Of a DNA stretch of 7,094 nucleotides, positions 1 to 6,108 are shown in pieces. The notes beneath the pieces are model-generated. The model worked only from the letters and a program-made list of their open reading frames with translations. It was not told the DNA's origin and ran no database searches. This DNA is from Acidobacteriota bacterium (lineage in GTDB: Bacteria > Acidobacteriota > JAAYUB01 > JAMOQF01). The position numbers and the translations under genes were made by a program. Numbering within the stretch: the stretch's first letter is position 1; each line of letters opens with the position of its first letter. The stretch covers positions 1 to 7,094 of the forward strand of contig JALULU010000292.1 in assembly GCA_027040585.1 (NCBI GenBank), read 5' to 3'.

Positions 1-514
1 CCATTGTATAAATAAAGAACTTAACAGCAGCATAAATCCTATTTTCACCACCCCAAACGCCAATTAGAAAATACATTGGCACAAGCATTATTTCCCAGAA
101 TAGATAAAAAAGAACTAAATCAAGGGATACAAAAACCCCTAAAATCCCCGCTTCAAGCAATAACATAAATATCATGTACTCTCTTAAATTCTTTTTAACA
201 GACCACGAGCCTAAAATTGCTATAGGGGTAATGAATGTTGTTAAAAGAACCAAAAAGAGTGAAATCCCATCAATTCCTACATAATAATTTATATTAAATC
301 TTTCAAATGATATCCATTTATGAAATTCCACAAGCTGATAAGAACTAAGTGATGAATTAAATTTAAATAAAAGAAATAGGGAAACAACAAAAGCAAAAAC
401 TGAAAAAACAAAAGCAGCTACCTTTATTCCCTTTTCCCTATTTTTTGGAAAGAGCATCAAAAGTATTGCACCAAGTACAGGAGTAAATATTGTAAGACTG
501 ATTAAGTTGCTCAT
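1..514 (-). CDS. nuoM: NADH-quinone oxidoreductase subunit M (NuoM), 3' part cut off by window edge
   Basis: This is an antiporter-like proton-channel subunit of the complex I membrane arm. Only the first 171 codons are present, because the gene runs off the window at position 1; the family is usually about 500 residues. The ATG at 514 has AAGGG eight bases upstream and begins 15 bases after the nuoL stop. The visible protein has a hydrophobic N-terminal helix (about 4-22), further membrane segments, the motif YVGIDGIS at 78-85, and FWEIMLVPMYFLIGVWGG at 139-156. The glutamate in that motif (E141) corresponds to the essential TM5 glutamate of E. coli NuoM (E144). The segment R159-T170 (ending KFFIYT) is also typical of NuoM and leads to the next helix. 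The other key lysines and the distal glutamate lie outside the window. The order nuoJ-K-L-M matches standard nuo operons, so a nuoN probably follows (inference). Confidence 0.96.
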   Translation of the reverse strand, partial: MSNLISLTIFTPVLGAILLMLFPKNREKGIKVAAFVFSVFAFVVSLFLLFKFNSSLSSYQLVEFHKWISFERFNINYYVGIDGISLFLVLLTTFITPIAILGSWSVKKNLREYMIFMLLLEAGILGVFVSLDLVLFYLFWEIMLVPMYFLIGVWGGENRIYAAVKFFIYTM

Positions 515-529
515 TATCTCTACCCTTTA

Positions 530-2485
530 CTACCTTATAAAGTTTAATATGATGTAATATAAAATTCCTATTCCACCAAGAACAATCCAGCCAATGTAAG
601 ACCTTATAAATCCATTTTGAATTCTCGCAACTACAGTACTAAGTCCTTCAGTTAAATAGGCATATCCATTTACTATGCCATCAATAACCGCAACATCAAC
701 TATTTTCCATAAGACATTGGTGCTAAACCATTTAATTGGCTGAATAACAAAAAAATTGTAAATTTCATCCACATAGTATTTGTTGTAAATAAGTTTATAT
801 ATAAAACCAAGCTTTTCTTCGTCTTTTGGCAATGCCTCTTTTTTGATATAAATTATATATGCTATGAGCACCCCTAAACCTGCTACAACTATTGAAATCA
901 ATGTTACCAAAAGTTCTTTACCTGCAGGTTGTGATTCCACAACATGATGGAGATGTGAAACCACCTTTTGTGGCATAAATCTAAATACCGGATCTAAAAA
1001 TTTCTCAAAAACATTTGGAAAACCTGTCCAACCAGGCATTCCCACAAATCCACCAATTGTTGAGAGAATAGCAAGAATTATTAAAACACTGGTCATACTT
1101 TTAGGAGATTCGTGAACATGAGACAATTTTTCTTCAGACATTCTCGATTTACCATGAAAGGTCAAAAACATAAGTCTGAACATATAAAGGGCAGTGATAA
1201 GTGCCGCTACCGTTCCCAAAATGTAAAAAATCATATGTCCTTTAACTGGATCAATTTTTGATCTCCATAAAATTTCATCCTTGGAAAAGAAACCTGCAAA
1301 AATTGGTATTCCCGAAATTGCAAGTGTTGCTGCCCACATCGACAAACATGTTATTGGCAAATATTTTTTAAGTCCACCCATGTTTTGCATATCCTGTTCA
1401 TGGTGCAAAGCAAGGATGACACTTCCAGAACCTAAGAACAAAAGTGCTTTAAAAAATGCGTGGGTCATTAAATGAAAAATTCCAGCGGAAAATGCCATTA
1501 CACCAAGTGCTGTAAACATATATCCAAGCTGACTCACCGTTGAATAGGCAAGCACTCTCTTAATATCCCTTTGAAAAATACCAATTGTAGCAGCATAAAG
1601 TGCTGTAAGTGAACCGATTAATCCCACAATAAAGAGTGCATGAGGTGCCCTTGAATATATGGCATTTGACCTTGTTATCATATAGACACCAGCGGTTACC
1701 ATTGTGGCAGCGTGTATCAATGCAGAAACTGGTGTTGGACCTTCCATGGCATCGGGAAGCCATACATATAATGGAATTTGAGCGCTTTTACCTGTAGCTC
1801 CAATAAACAACAATACAGCTATAACTGTTAAAACTCCCCAGCCACTCTCAACGCCATATCCTTTTTTAACTATTGAAGTAAAAATAGTGTTAAAATCAAG
1901 ACTTCTAAAGGTAAAAAACATCAACATCAAACCAACAACAAACCCAAAATCACCAATTCTATTTACAATAAATGCCTTTTTACCAGCATCTGAGGCACTT
2001 TTCTTATGAAAATAAAAACCAATTAAAAGGTATGAACAAAGCCCAACTCCTTCCCATCCAACGAAAAGGAGCAGATAATTGTTGGCAAGTACAAGAACCA
2101 ACATTGAAAACATAAAAAGATTTAAATAGGCAAAAAACCTGTTATAGCCTATATCATTCCACATATAACCAATACTATAAATGTGAATAAGGAATCCTAC
2201 ACCGGATACAACAAGTAACATAACCATTGACAGTGGATCAAGTAAAAACCCAAAGTTGGCTACGAAATCACCTGCCTTAATCCATGTAAAATAATTTATC
2301 ACAATGGATTCAGTATGAAGTGATAAGAATTTAAAAAAGGTTATAACTACAAGTAAAAAAGAAATACCTGTGGTACCTATTGCAATTCTGTGAACAAGTT
2401 TTTTGGGAAAACTTCTACCAAAAATCCCATTTAAAAGAAAACCTGCTAAGGGCAAAATTGGAATGAAAATCAAGAGGGTCTTCAT
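530..2485 (-). CDS. nuoL: NADH-quinone oxidoreductase subunit L (NuoL)
   Basis: This is the distal antiporter-like subunit of the complex I membrane arm, which couples quinone reduction to proton translocation. At 651 residues it is a little longer than E. coli NuoL (613) and looks intact. Conserved ion-path residues are present: GWEGVG with E145 on TM5, TGKSAQIPLYVWLPDAMEGP with K233 on TM7, IHAATMV with H258 on TM8, H338 and H342, FFKALLF with K346, and SKDEI with K402-D403 on TM12. The C-terminal part (about 560-651) contains YNKYYVDEIYN and VDVAVIDGIVNG, typical of the long lateral helix and last membrane helix that clamp the antiporter subunits together. Short His-containing loops occur at 456-458 and 511-514. 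The ATG at 2485 follows the nuoK stop by nine bases, with an AGAGG ribosome site overlapping that stop. It is almost certainly cotranscribed with its neighbours. Confidence 0.98.
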   Translation of the reverse strand: MKTLLIFIPILPLAGFLLNGIFGRSFPKKLVHRIAIGTTGISFLLVVITFFKFLSLHTESIVINYFTWIKAGDFVANFGFLLDPLSMVMLLVVSGVGFLIHIYSIGYMWNDIGYNRFFAYLNLFMFSMLVLVLANNYLLLFVGWEGVGLCSYLLIGFYFHKKSASDAGKKAFIVNRIGDFGFVVGLMLMFFTFRSLDFNTIFTSIVKKGYGVESGWGVLTVIAVLLFIGATGKSAQIPLYVWLPDAMEGPTPVSALIHAATMVTAGVYMITRSNAIYSRAPHALFIVGLIGSLTALYAATIGIFQRDIKRVLAYSTVSQLGYMFTALGVMAFSAGIFHLMTHAFFKALLFLGSGSVILALHHEQDMQNMGGLKKYLPITCLSMWAATLAISGIPIFAGFFSKDEILWRSKIDPVKGHMIFYILGTVAALITALYMFRLMFLTFHGKSRMSEEKLSHVHESPKSMTSVLIILAILSTIGGFVGMPGWTGFPNVFEKFLDPVFRFMPQKVVSHLHHVVESQPAGKELLVTLISIVVAGLGVLIAYIIYIKKEALPKDEEKLGFIYKLIYNKYYVDEIYNFFVIQPIKWFSTNVLWKIVDVAVIDGIVNGYAYLTEGLSTVVARIQNGFIRSYIGWIVLGGIGILYYIILNFIR

Positions 2486-2494
2486 TTTCTACCT

Positions 2495-2800
2495 CTAATT
2501 CTTCATAATATTAATATCATCAACATCAAGTGTCTTTTTATTCCTATAAATCAACATAATTAAGCCAAGTCCAACAGCTACCTCAACAGCAGCAAGAACC
2601 ATAACAAAAAATACATAAATCTGTCCATCTACCTGACCAAGTTTATAGGAATATGCAATAAAAGATAAATTAACAGCGTTAAGCATCAATTCAATAAACA
2701 TAAAAATGATTATCAAATTTCTCCTAATTAAAACACCTATTAACCCAATAGTAAACAAAATAACACTTAAGATTACAAAAAAATCAGGAGTTATCCTCAT
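2495..2800 (-). CDS. nuoK: NADH-quinone oxidoreductase subunit K (NuoK)
   Basis: This is a small three-helix membrane subunit of complex I and part of the central proton pathway (E-channel). With the ATG at 2800 it has 101 residues, the normal family length. Three hydrophobic segments are visible at about 5-25, 27-48 and 59-83. The two signature membrane glutamates are present: E37 in IELMLNAVNLSF and E73 in AAVEVAVGLGL, matching E. coli E36 and E72. I chose ATG 2800 because GGTGA lies five bases upstream; the in-frame GTG at 2812 has no ribosome site. The gene overlaps the end of nuoJ by 17 bases, suggesting translational coupling. The C-terminus after the last helix is a short hydrophilic tail. 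Confidence 0.97.
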   Translation of the reverse strand: MRITPDFFVILSVILFTIGLIGVLIRRNLIIIFMFIELMLNAVNLSFIAYSYKLGQVDGQIYVFFVMVLAAVEVAVGLGLIMLIYRNKKTLDVDDINIMKN

Positions 2801-3299
2801 CTTTTTCACCACTGTCTAAATTTTTTTTACCAAAATATATAGCACCAATAATTCCAACCATTATTAAAATAGAAACAACTTCAAATGGAAGTAAGTATAC
2901 TGTAAAAAGCCTATGTGATAGTGCCTTTATATCAAATTTAGAAGATGCTATTGTATTTATCGCCTTATGACTTTTGTAAATCACATAAACCAAAAGGCCA
3001 AATATTATTCCCACTATGCCAGTAAAAAACGCCCATAGCTTTGATGAAAAAGCGTATTTAATCTTACCAAAGGGATCAACAAGTGAAATTATTATAAGGA
3101 ATAAAACCATCACTGCGCCGGCATAAACAACAAGTTGAAGTAAACCAACAAAGGTAGCATAAAGGGAAATAAACAAAACGGCAAGTGAAGCCATACACCC
3201 CATAAGAGATAATGCAACATTTACCATTTTTTTCTGAAAGAGCATATTAATAGCAAAAATAACAGAAAGGACTGCAAAAACATATACCAGAATGTTCAT
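2784..3299 (-). CDS. nuoJ: NADH-quinone oxidoreductase subunit J (NuoJ)
   Basis: This membrane subunit of complex I lies between the quinone-site region and the antiporter subunits. With the ATG at 3299 it has 171 residues and five hydrophobic segments at about 1-21, 26-47, 52-74, 88-108 and 136-156. The strongly conserved third helix is present as GLLQLVVYAGAVMVLFLII (52-70). In known structures this helix carries the pi-bulge that rotates during turnover. The fifth helix shows PFEVVSILIMVGIIGAI (138-154), also typical. The C-terminus ends in a short acidic tail. GGGTGA five bases upstream selects this ATG; the GTG at 3308 lies inside that ribosome site and is rejected. It is the first gene of the nuo block here: the gene before it is not nuoI but an unrelated exported protein, with a promoter in the gap. 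Confidence 0.97.
   Translation of the reverse strand: MNILVYVFAVLSVIFAINMLFQKKMVNVALSLMGCMASLAVLFISLYATFVGLLQLVVYAGAVMVLFLIIISLVDPFGKIKYAFSSKLWAFFTGIVGIIFGLLVYVIYKSHKAINTIASSKFDIKALSHRLFTVYLLPFEVVSILIMVGIIGAIYFGKKNLDSGEKDEDNS
2806..2810 (-). promoter_or_regulatory. Ribosome binding site deciding the nuoK start
   Basis: On the minus strand GGTGA is followed by AAAAG and then ATG at 2800. It lies inside the nuoJ coding sequence. It supports the ATG over the GTG at 2812, whose upstream sequence is A/T-rich with no purine-rich SD. Confidence 0.75.
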
Positions 3300-3304
3300 A
3301 GAAA

Positions 3305-3310
3305 TCACCC
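3305..3310 (-). promoter_or_regulatory. Ribosome binding site deciding the nuoJ start
   Basis: On the minus strand GGGTGA stands five bases (TTTCT) before the ATG at 3299. A GTG that could extend the frame to 3308 lies within this motif, so the shorter frame is preferred. Confidence 0.75.
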
Positions 3311-3326
3311 TGCAAAAATAAACTAT

Positions 3327-3355
3327 ATATTAAATTTCAAAACCAATTTGGTCAA
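3327..3355 (-). promoter_or_regulatory. Sigma70-type promoter for the nuoJKLM block
   Basis: On the minus strand TTGACC (3355-3350) matches the -35 consensus at five of six bases. After a 17-base spacer comes TAATAT (3332-3327), four of six for the -10 element. Transcription would start near 3320, about 20 bases before the nuoJ ATG, leaving room for the GGGTGA site. The -35 begins one base after the stop codon of the preceding gene. AT-rich DNA gives false -10 matches easily, but the good -35, ideal spacing and position make this credible. Read-through from the upstream pair is also possible because I see no strong terminator in the 57-base gap. Confidence 0.6.
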
Positions 3356-3356
3356 G

Positions 3357-4088
3357 TTATTTTTTACCTGTTTTAATAAAATTGTAATTAAAATCGTTTA
3401 CTACCTCTAATTTTTGCTCAGGAGAAAAAACTTTTATCAATTTACCATCTTTATCAACTGCAAAGGTTATTCCCATACTTCCAAACTCAAGAACAAACTT
3501 TTTAATATCAAGTTGTCTTCCATCCTTCATGTTAATTACAGCATTTCCAACATAATCAAGCTTTACAGGAATTTCCTTGGCAATCTTGGGAATATAAATA
3601 TTTAAAGTCCTTTCGTCTCCACCACCTTCAACCTCATATTTTTTATAAATAAGCCAGTACTGATAAAAAACTGCTTCTTCTAAAATCCTGAAGTTTTCAT
3701 GTACTTTTGCCATTCTATTTAAAGTAAGGCCAGCCATATAACAATTATCAACAGCTTTTCCCCCTTTAAAATCCACCTTAATATAATTTTTCCTGCCATT
3801 TACAGTATAAAAGTCTTCATAGTGAATGGGATTATATTTTTTATCCATTATTTCTTTCGTCTTATAAGTAAAGGCAATATTTCCTCCACCTTTTGGCAAA
3901 ATTACGCTCATAATTGAAGAAGCTTCATATTTTCCACCAACTGACTTTAAAGTATAAACTTCACTTCCAACATACTTTCCATCAAAATAAATAAGTAATT
4001 TACCCCTATTAACAACCTTTTCCTTTGAAAAAATAAATAGTGAAAAAAGAAAAATTAAAAAAATTATTAAATAACCTCTATATTTCAT
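3357..4088 (-). CDS. Exported protein of unknown function, possibly DUF3108-like
   Basis: I do not recognise this gene securely. The 243-residue product starts with a basic tip (MKYRG) and a long hydrophobic stretch (about 6-20) ending near FSKEK, like a Sec signal peptide. There is no lipobox cysteine, so it is probably periplasmic or outer-membrane associated. The mature part is rich in alternating beta-type sequence: GKLLIYFDGKYVGSEVYTLK (29-48), FTYKTKEIMDKKYNPIHYED (73-92), a helical stretch around 120-150, and VDKDGKLIKVFSP near the C-terminus (211-223). This layout (a 'G.L.vy.dG..vG.E.Y' opening and a late 'D.dGkl.kv' strand) resembles DUF3108/DUF6134-type envelope proteins, but that is from memory. 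The ATG at 4088 overlaps the hsp20 stop as ATGA and has GGAGG eight bases upstream, so the two genes are very likely translated together. No catalytic motif was seen. Confidence 0.85.
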   Translation of the reverse strand: MKYRGYLIIFLIFLFSLFIFSKEKVVNRGKLLIYFDGKYVGSEVYTLKSVGGKYEASSIMSVILPKGGGNIAFTYKTKEIMDKKYNPIHYEDFYTVNGRKNYIKVDFKGGKAVDNCYMAGLTLNRMAKVHENFRILEEAVFYQYWLIYKKYEVEGGGDERTLNIYIPKIAKEIPVKLDYVGNAVINMKDGRQLDIKKFVLEFGSMGITFAVDKDGKLIKVFSPEQKLEVVNDFNYNFIKTGKK

Positions 4089-4411
4089 TCCCTGTTCCTC
4101 CGCTTTATTTTTAAGACTAAAACCCCTTCTTTATATTTAGCATCAATATTATCTTCATCAATGTTTGTTAAAATCCAATCAAAAACAATCTTAAATTTAC
4201 CAAATCTTCTCTCAGCCCTGTGAAAAATTATCCCATCATCTCTGGCAAAATCTTTTTTTTTCTCACCACTTATCTCAAGCTTATTTTCTTTATAGGACAC
4301 ATCAATTTCTTCAGGATTAACTCCGGGCAGATCAATGATTATATAGTAATAATTTTCAGTTTCTAAAACATCGCAATCTGGTTTAAAAAGCGAATTTGAT
4401 TCTTTAACCAT
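4085..4411 (-). CDS. Small heat-shock protein, Hsp20/alpha-crystallin family, minimal form
   Basis: This is an ATP-independent holdase chaperone by family. The 108-residue protein is almost only an alpha-crystallin domain (about 10-104). Visible signatures are IIIDLPGVNPEEIDV (24-38), LEISGEKK (45-52), the HRAERRFGKFKIVF stretch (64-77), and the A-x3-n-GVL motif as A91...GVL (96-98) followed by VLKIKRR. Typical bacterial members have a 30-40 residue N-terminal arm and a C-terminal I-x-I/V tail for oligomer assembly. Here the arm is about nine residues and the chain ends just after the last strand, so it may stay dimeric (inference). The ATG at 4411 has no visible Shine-Dalgarno sequence, and no better in-frame start was found. 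It follows the rplQ terminator, and a palindromic TATAAT-containing region lies just upstream. It overlaps the next gene by four bases. Confidence 0.93.
   Translation of the reverse strand: MVKESNSLFKPDCDVLETENYYYIIIDLPGVNPEEIDVSYKENKLEISGEKKKDFARDDGIIFHRAERRFGKFKIVFDWILTNIDEDNIDAKYKEGVLVLKIKRRNRE
4097..4101 (-). promoter_or_regulatory. Strong ribosome binding site of the exported-protein gene
   Basis: On the minus strand GGAGG lies eight bases before the ATG at 4088, inside the last codons of hsp20. It is much stronger than anything in front of hsp20 itself, so the second gene could be translated at a higher rate than the first. Confidence 0.75.
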
Positions 4412-4439
4412 GGCGTTGAAAAAATTTTATAAAGAATAA

Positions 4440-4456
4440 ATGTCATTATATGACAT
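4440..4456 (-). promoter_or_regulatory. Palindrome overlapping a possible -10 element upstream of hsp20
   Basis: On the minus strand ATGTCA-TATAA-TGACAT is a perfect six-base inverted repeat with a five-base spacer. It contains TATAAT (4450-4445), a perfect -10 hexamer. Initiation there would give a leader of about 27 bases before the hsp20 ATG. The matching -35 position (around 4473-4468) falls in the T-tract of the terminator and is poor. A second -10-like TATAAA is at 4431-4426. Placement over a -10 is what a repressor operator would look like. It is not a CIRCE element (TTAGCACTC-N9-GAGTGCTAA). Confidence 0.45.
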
Positions 4457-4463
4457 AAATTGC

Positions 4464-4494
4464 AAAAAAAAAAGCCAGGAATAAAATCCTGGCT
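4464..4494 (-). terminator. Intrinsic terminator of the ribosomal alpha operon
   Basis: On the minus strand AGCCAGGA, a six-base loop, then TCCTGGCT form a perfect eight-base-pair stem, followed by nine T residues (4472-4464). The stem starts 30 bases after the rplQ stop. On the plus strand the hairpin is followed by A residues, so it works in one direction only. It separates the ribosomal operon from hsp20. Confidence 0.92.
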
Positions 4495-4524
4495 AAAAAA
4501 TTGAAAATATCTTAAAAATAGTGA

Positions 4525-5094
4525 TTAATTTTCTTTTTCTTTTTCATCAATTTCTTTATTTTCTGCTTCTTTTTTTTCCTCTTCAACTCCCTCTTCTTTT
4601 GTTTCTTCACCTATCTCTTCTTCCACCACTTCCGCTTTAACTTCTTCTTCAGTAGTAGATTCTTCTACCACCTCAGATTTTTCCTCAACAGGTTTTTCTT
4701 CAGCTACCTCTTCAGTTTCTTTAGTTTTCCATAAAACCTCAGATTCAACCAATTCAATTATCGCCATTTCAGCCCCATCTCCCTTTCTCCATCCAAGTTT
4801 ATAAATCCTGGTATAACCTCCAGGCCTTTGTGAATACATGGGACCAATTTCATCTACAACTTTGTGTGCTACCTTTTTATCTTTAAGATAGCTTATTAAT
4901 CTTCTTCTATCACTCAAAGTTCCTTTTTTCCCAAGGGTTATAAGCTTTTCAGCTACGGGTCTAAGAGCTTTGGCTTTTGGAAGCGTAGTTTTTATTCTTC
5001 CATATCTAAAAAGTTCAGTTGCCAGATTTCTAAGTAATGCTTTTCTATGTTCAGTTGTTCTTCCCAACTTCTTTCCTGCAACTCTATGACGCAT
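4525..5094 (-). CDS. rplQ: Large ribosomal subunit protein bL17 with long acidic C-terminal tail
   Basis: L17 binds 23S rRNA near the peptide exit tunnel of the 50S subunit. The core (about 1-118) is canonical: MRHRVAGKKLGRTTEHRKAL at the start, LFRYGRIKTTLPKAKALRP (29-46), and GGYTRIYKLGWRKGDGAEMA (92-111). The usual length is about 115-130 residues. This protein has 189, because residues 124-189 form a low-complexity tail of about 30 glutamates and 10 lysines in 66 residues, probably disordered. Acidic L17 tails occur in some other phyla, so it is not a sequencing artefact; the frame is open and ends cleanly at TAA. The start ATG 5094 follows the rpoA stop by 11 bases, with AAGGAG overlapping that stop. 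It is the last gene before the operon terminator. Confidence 0.98.
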   Translation of the reverse strand: MRHRVAGKKLGRTTEHRKALLRNLATELFRYGRIKTTLPKAKALRPVAEKLITLGKKGTLSDRRRLISYLKDKKVAHKVVDEIGPMYSQRPGGYTRIYKLGWRKGDGAEMAIIELVESEVLWKTKETEEVAEEKPVEEKSEVVEESTTEEEVKAEVVEEEIGEETKEEGVEEEKKEAENKEIDEKEKEN

Positions 5095-5105
5095 TTTTAC
5101 TCTCC

Positions 5106-6092
5106 TTAAAAATTACTTTTTTTTATTATTTTGCCATCTTTATCAAGTTCCATACCAAAAGACAAACCAAGTGAAGCAAGGATGTCTTTGATCTCATTTA
5201 AAGACTTCTTTCCAAAGTTTTTAGTCTTTAACATCTCAGCCTCACTTCTCGTAACAAGGTCAGCAATTGTTCTGATGTTTGCATTTTTCAAACAATTAGA
5301 TGCCCTTACACTAAGTTCAAGTTCATCTACAGACATCTGTAAATATTCATTTAATTTACTTTCCTCTTCATCAATTATCTCTTCTTCAACTTCTTCTTCT
5401 TCTTCAAAGTCAACGAATATTGCCATGTGATCCTTCAAAATTTTAGCAGCTCTTGCTATTGCATCCTGAGGTAAAATAGTACCATTAGTCCACACCTCAA
5501 GAATTAACTTATCATAATTCGTTGACTGACCTACACGAGCCTGTTCAACCCTAAAATTTACCCTATTAATAGGTGAATGAGTGGAATCAAGAGGTATACT
5601 GCCAACGGAAAAATCTTCATCTATATTTTCCTCTGCAGGCACATATCCTTTTCCAAGTTTTACCTTCATTTCCATTTTTAATTCTGCACCATCTTCAAGG
5701 GTTGCAATATGTATATCTGGATCTAAAATCTCAACATCTGGATCAATTTTTATATCTCCAGACTTAACTTCACAGGGCCCTTTTGCCTCAAGATATATGA
5801 ACTTATCAAATTCAACATTCAATTTAATTGGAATTTTTTTCAGTGCAAGAATGATATCAGTTACATCCTCTCTCACACCAGGAATCGTAGAAAACTCGTG
5901 GAGGACACCATCTATCTTTAACATAGTTATAGCTGCACCTGGAATAGAAGACATCAAAATTCTCCTAAGAGAATTCCCTATTGTTGTACCAAAGCCCCTT
6001 TCAAAAGGTTGCGCATAGAAAAAACCATAGGTTGGCGTAAGAACCTTAGGGTCGTAGTGCAGCCTTTTTGGTTTTTGCATTTTAACAGCCAT
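5106..6092 (-). CDS. rpoA: DNA-directed RNA polymerase subunit alpha
   Basis: The alpha dimer is the assembly platform of RNA polymerase, and its C-terminal domain contacts UP-element DNA and activators. The protein has 328 residues, close to the E. coli 329. The N-terminal domain (about 1-228) contains PFERGFGTTIGNSLRRIL (29-46), with R43-R44 at the E. coli R44-R45 position, and LHEFSTIPGVREDVTDIIL (64-82). The C-terminal domain (about 254-314) keeps the DNA-contacting pattern as VRASNCLK (R263, N266) and NFGKKSL (G294, K295-K296). Between them is an acidic linker, E230-E244, with 11 glutamates and one aspartate in 15 residues. The ATG at 6092 is chosen because GGAGG stands eight bases upstream and MAVKMQKPKRL matches normal RpoA starts. 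Extension to a TTG at 6131 would run into rpsD. It lies 16 bases after rpsD. Confidence 0.98.
   Translation of the reverse strand: MAVKMQKPKRLHYDPKVLTPTYGFFYAQPFERGFGTTIGNSLRRILMSSIPGAAITMLKIDGVLHEFSTIPGVREDVTDIILALKKIPIKLNVEFDKFIYLEAKGPCEVKSGDIKIDPDVEILDPDIHIATLEDGAELKMEMKVKLGKGYVPAEENIDEDFSVGSIPLDSTHSPINRVNFRVEQARVGQSTNYDKLILEVWTNGTILPQDAIARAAKILKDHMAIFVDFEEEEEVEEEIIDEEESKLNEYLQMSVDELELSVRASNCLKNANIRTIADLVTRSEAEMLKTKNFGKKSLNEIKDILASLGLSFGMELDKDGKIIKKSNF
5391..5405 (-). repeat. rpoA: Short (GAA)5 triplet run in rpoA
   Basis: Five perfect GAA triplets on the coding strand encode E230-E234 at the start of the alpha linker. After one GTT the GAA pattern continues. Such a run could change length by slippage without shifting the frame. 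It is short, so this may have no consequence. Confidence 0.7.
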
Positions 6093-6100
6093 TACAATTT

Positions 6101-6105
6101 CCTCC
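6101..6105 (-). promoter_or_regulatory. Ribosome binding site deciding the rpoA start
   Basis: On the minus strand GGAGG is followed by eight bases and the ATG at 6092. It lies in the 16-base gap after rpsD and rules out the upstream TTG at 6131. Confidence 0.85.
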
Positions 6106-6108
6106 ACA

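Noticed and set aside
1281..1475. Plus-strand open frame of 64 codons inside nuoL
   Set aside because: It lies antisense to strongly conserved nuoL sequence, has no recognisable motif, and is best explained as a shadow.
1560..1763. Second minus-strand frame of 67 codons inside nuoL
   Set aside because: It overlaps the conserved TM7-TM8 region of nuoL in another frame and is cysteine/asparagine-rich nonsense with no support.
1..3299. A cation/proton (Mrp-type) antiporter or membrane hydrogenase instead of complex I
   Set aside because: The presence of NuoJ and NuoK with all signature residues, in the order J-K-L-M, and the NuoL C-terminal lateral helix fit complex I better.
3340..3352. Small hairpin ACCAAATTGGT before nuoJ as a terminator of the hsp20 unit
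   Set aside because: Only a four-base-pair stem with a three-base loop, low GC, and a short T run; it overlaps the promoter spacer and is too weak to call.
3414..3605. Plus-strand open frame antisense to the exported-protein gene
   Set aside because: No ribosome site or motif, and the minus-strand gene has a signal peptide, start site and operon context.
4464..4500. Terminator hairpin acting also on the plus strand
   Set aside because: On the plus strand the stem is followed by A residues rather than T, and there is no plus-strand gene to terminate.
5131..6018. Plus-strand open frames opposite rpoA, including a serine-rich one
   Set aside because: The serine runs are just the reverse complement of the GAA-rich acidic linker, and rpoA is certain.
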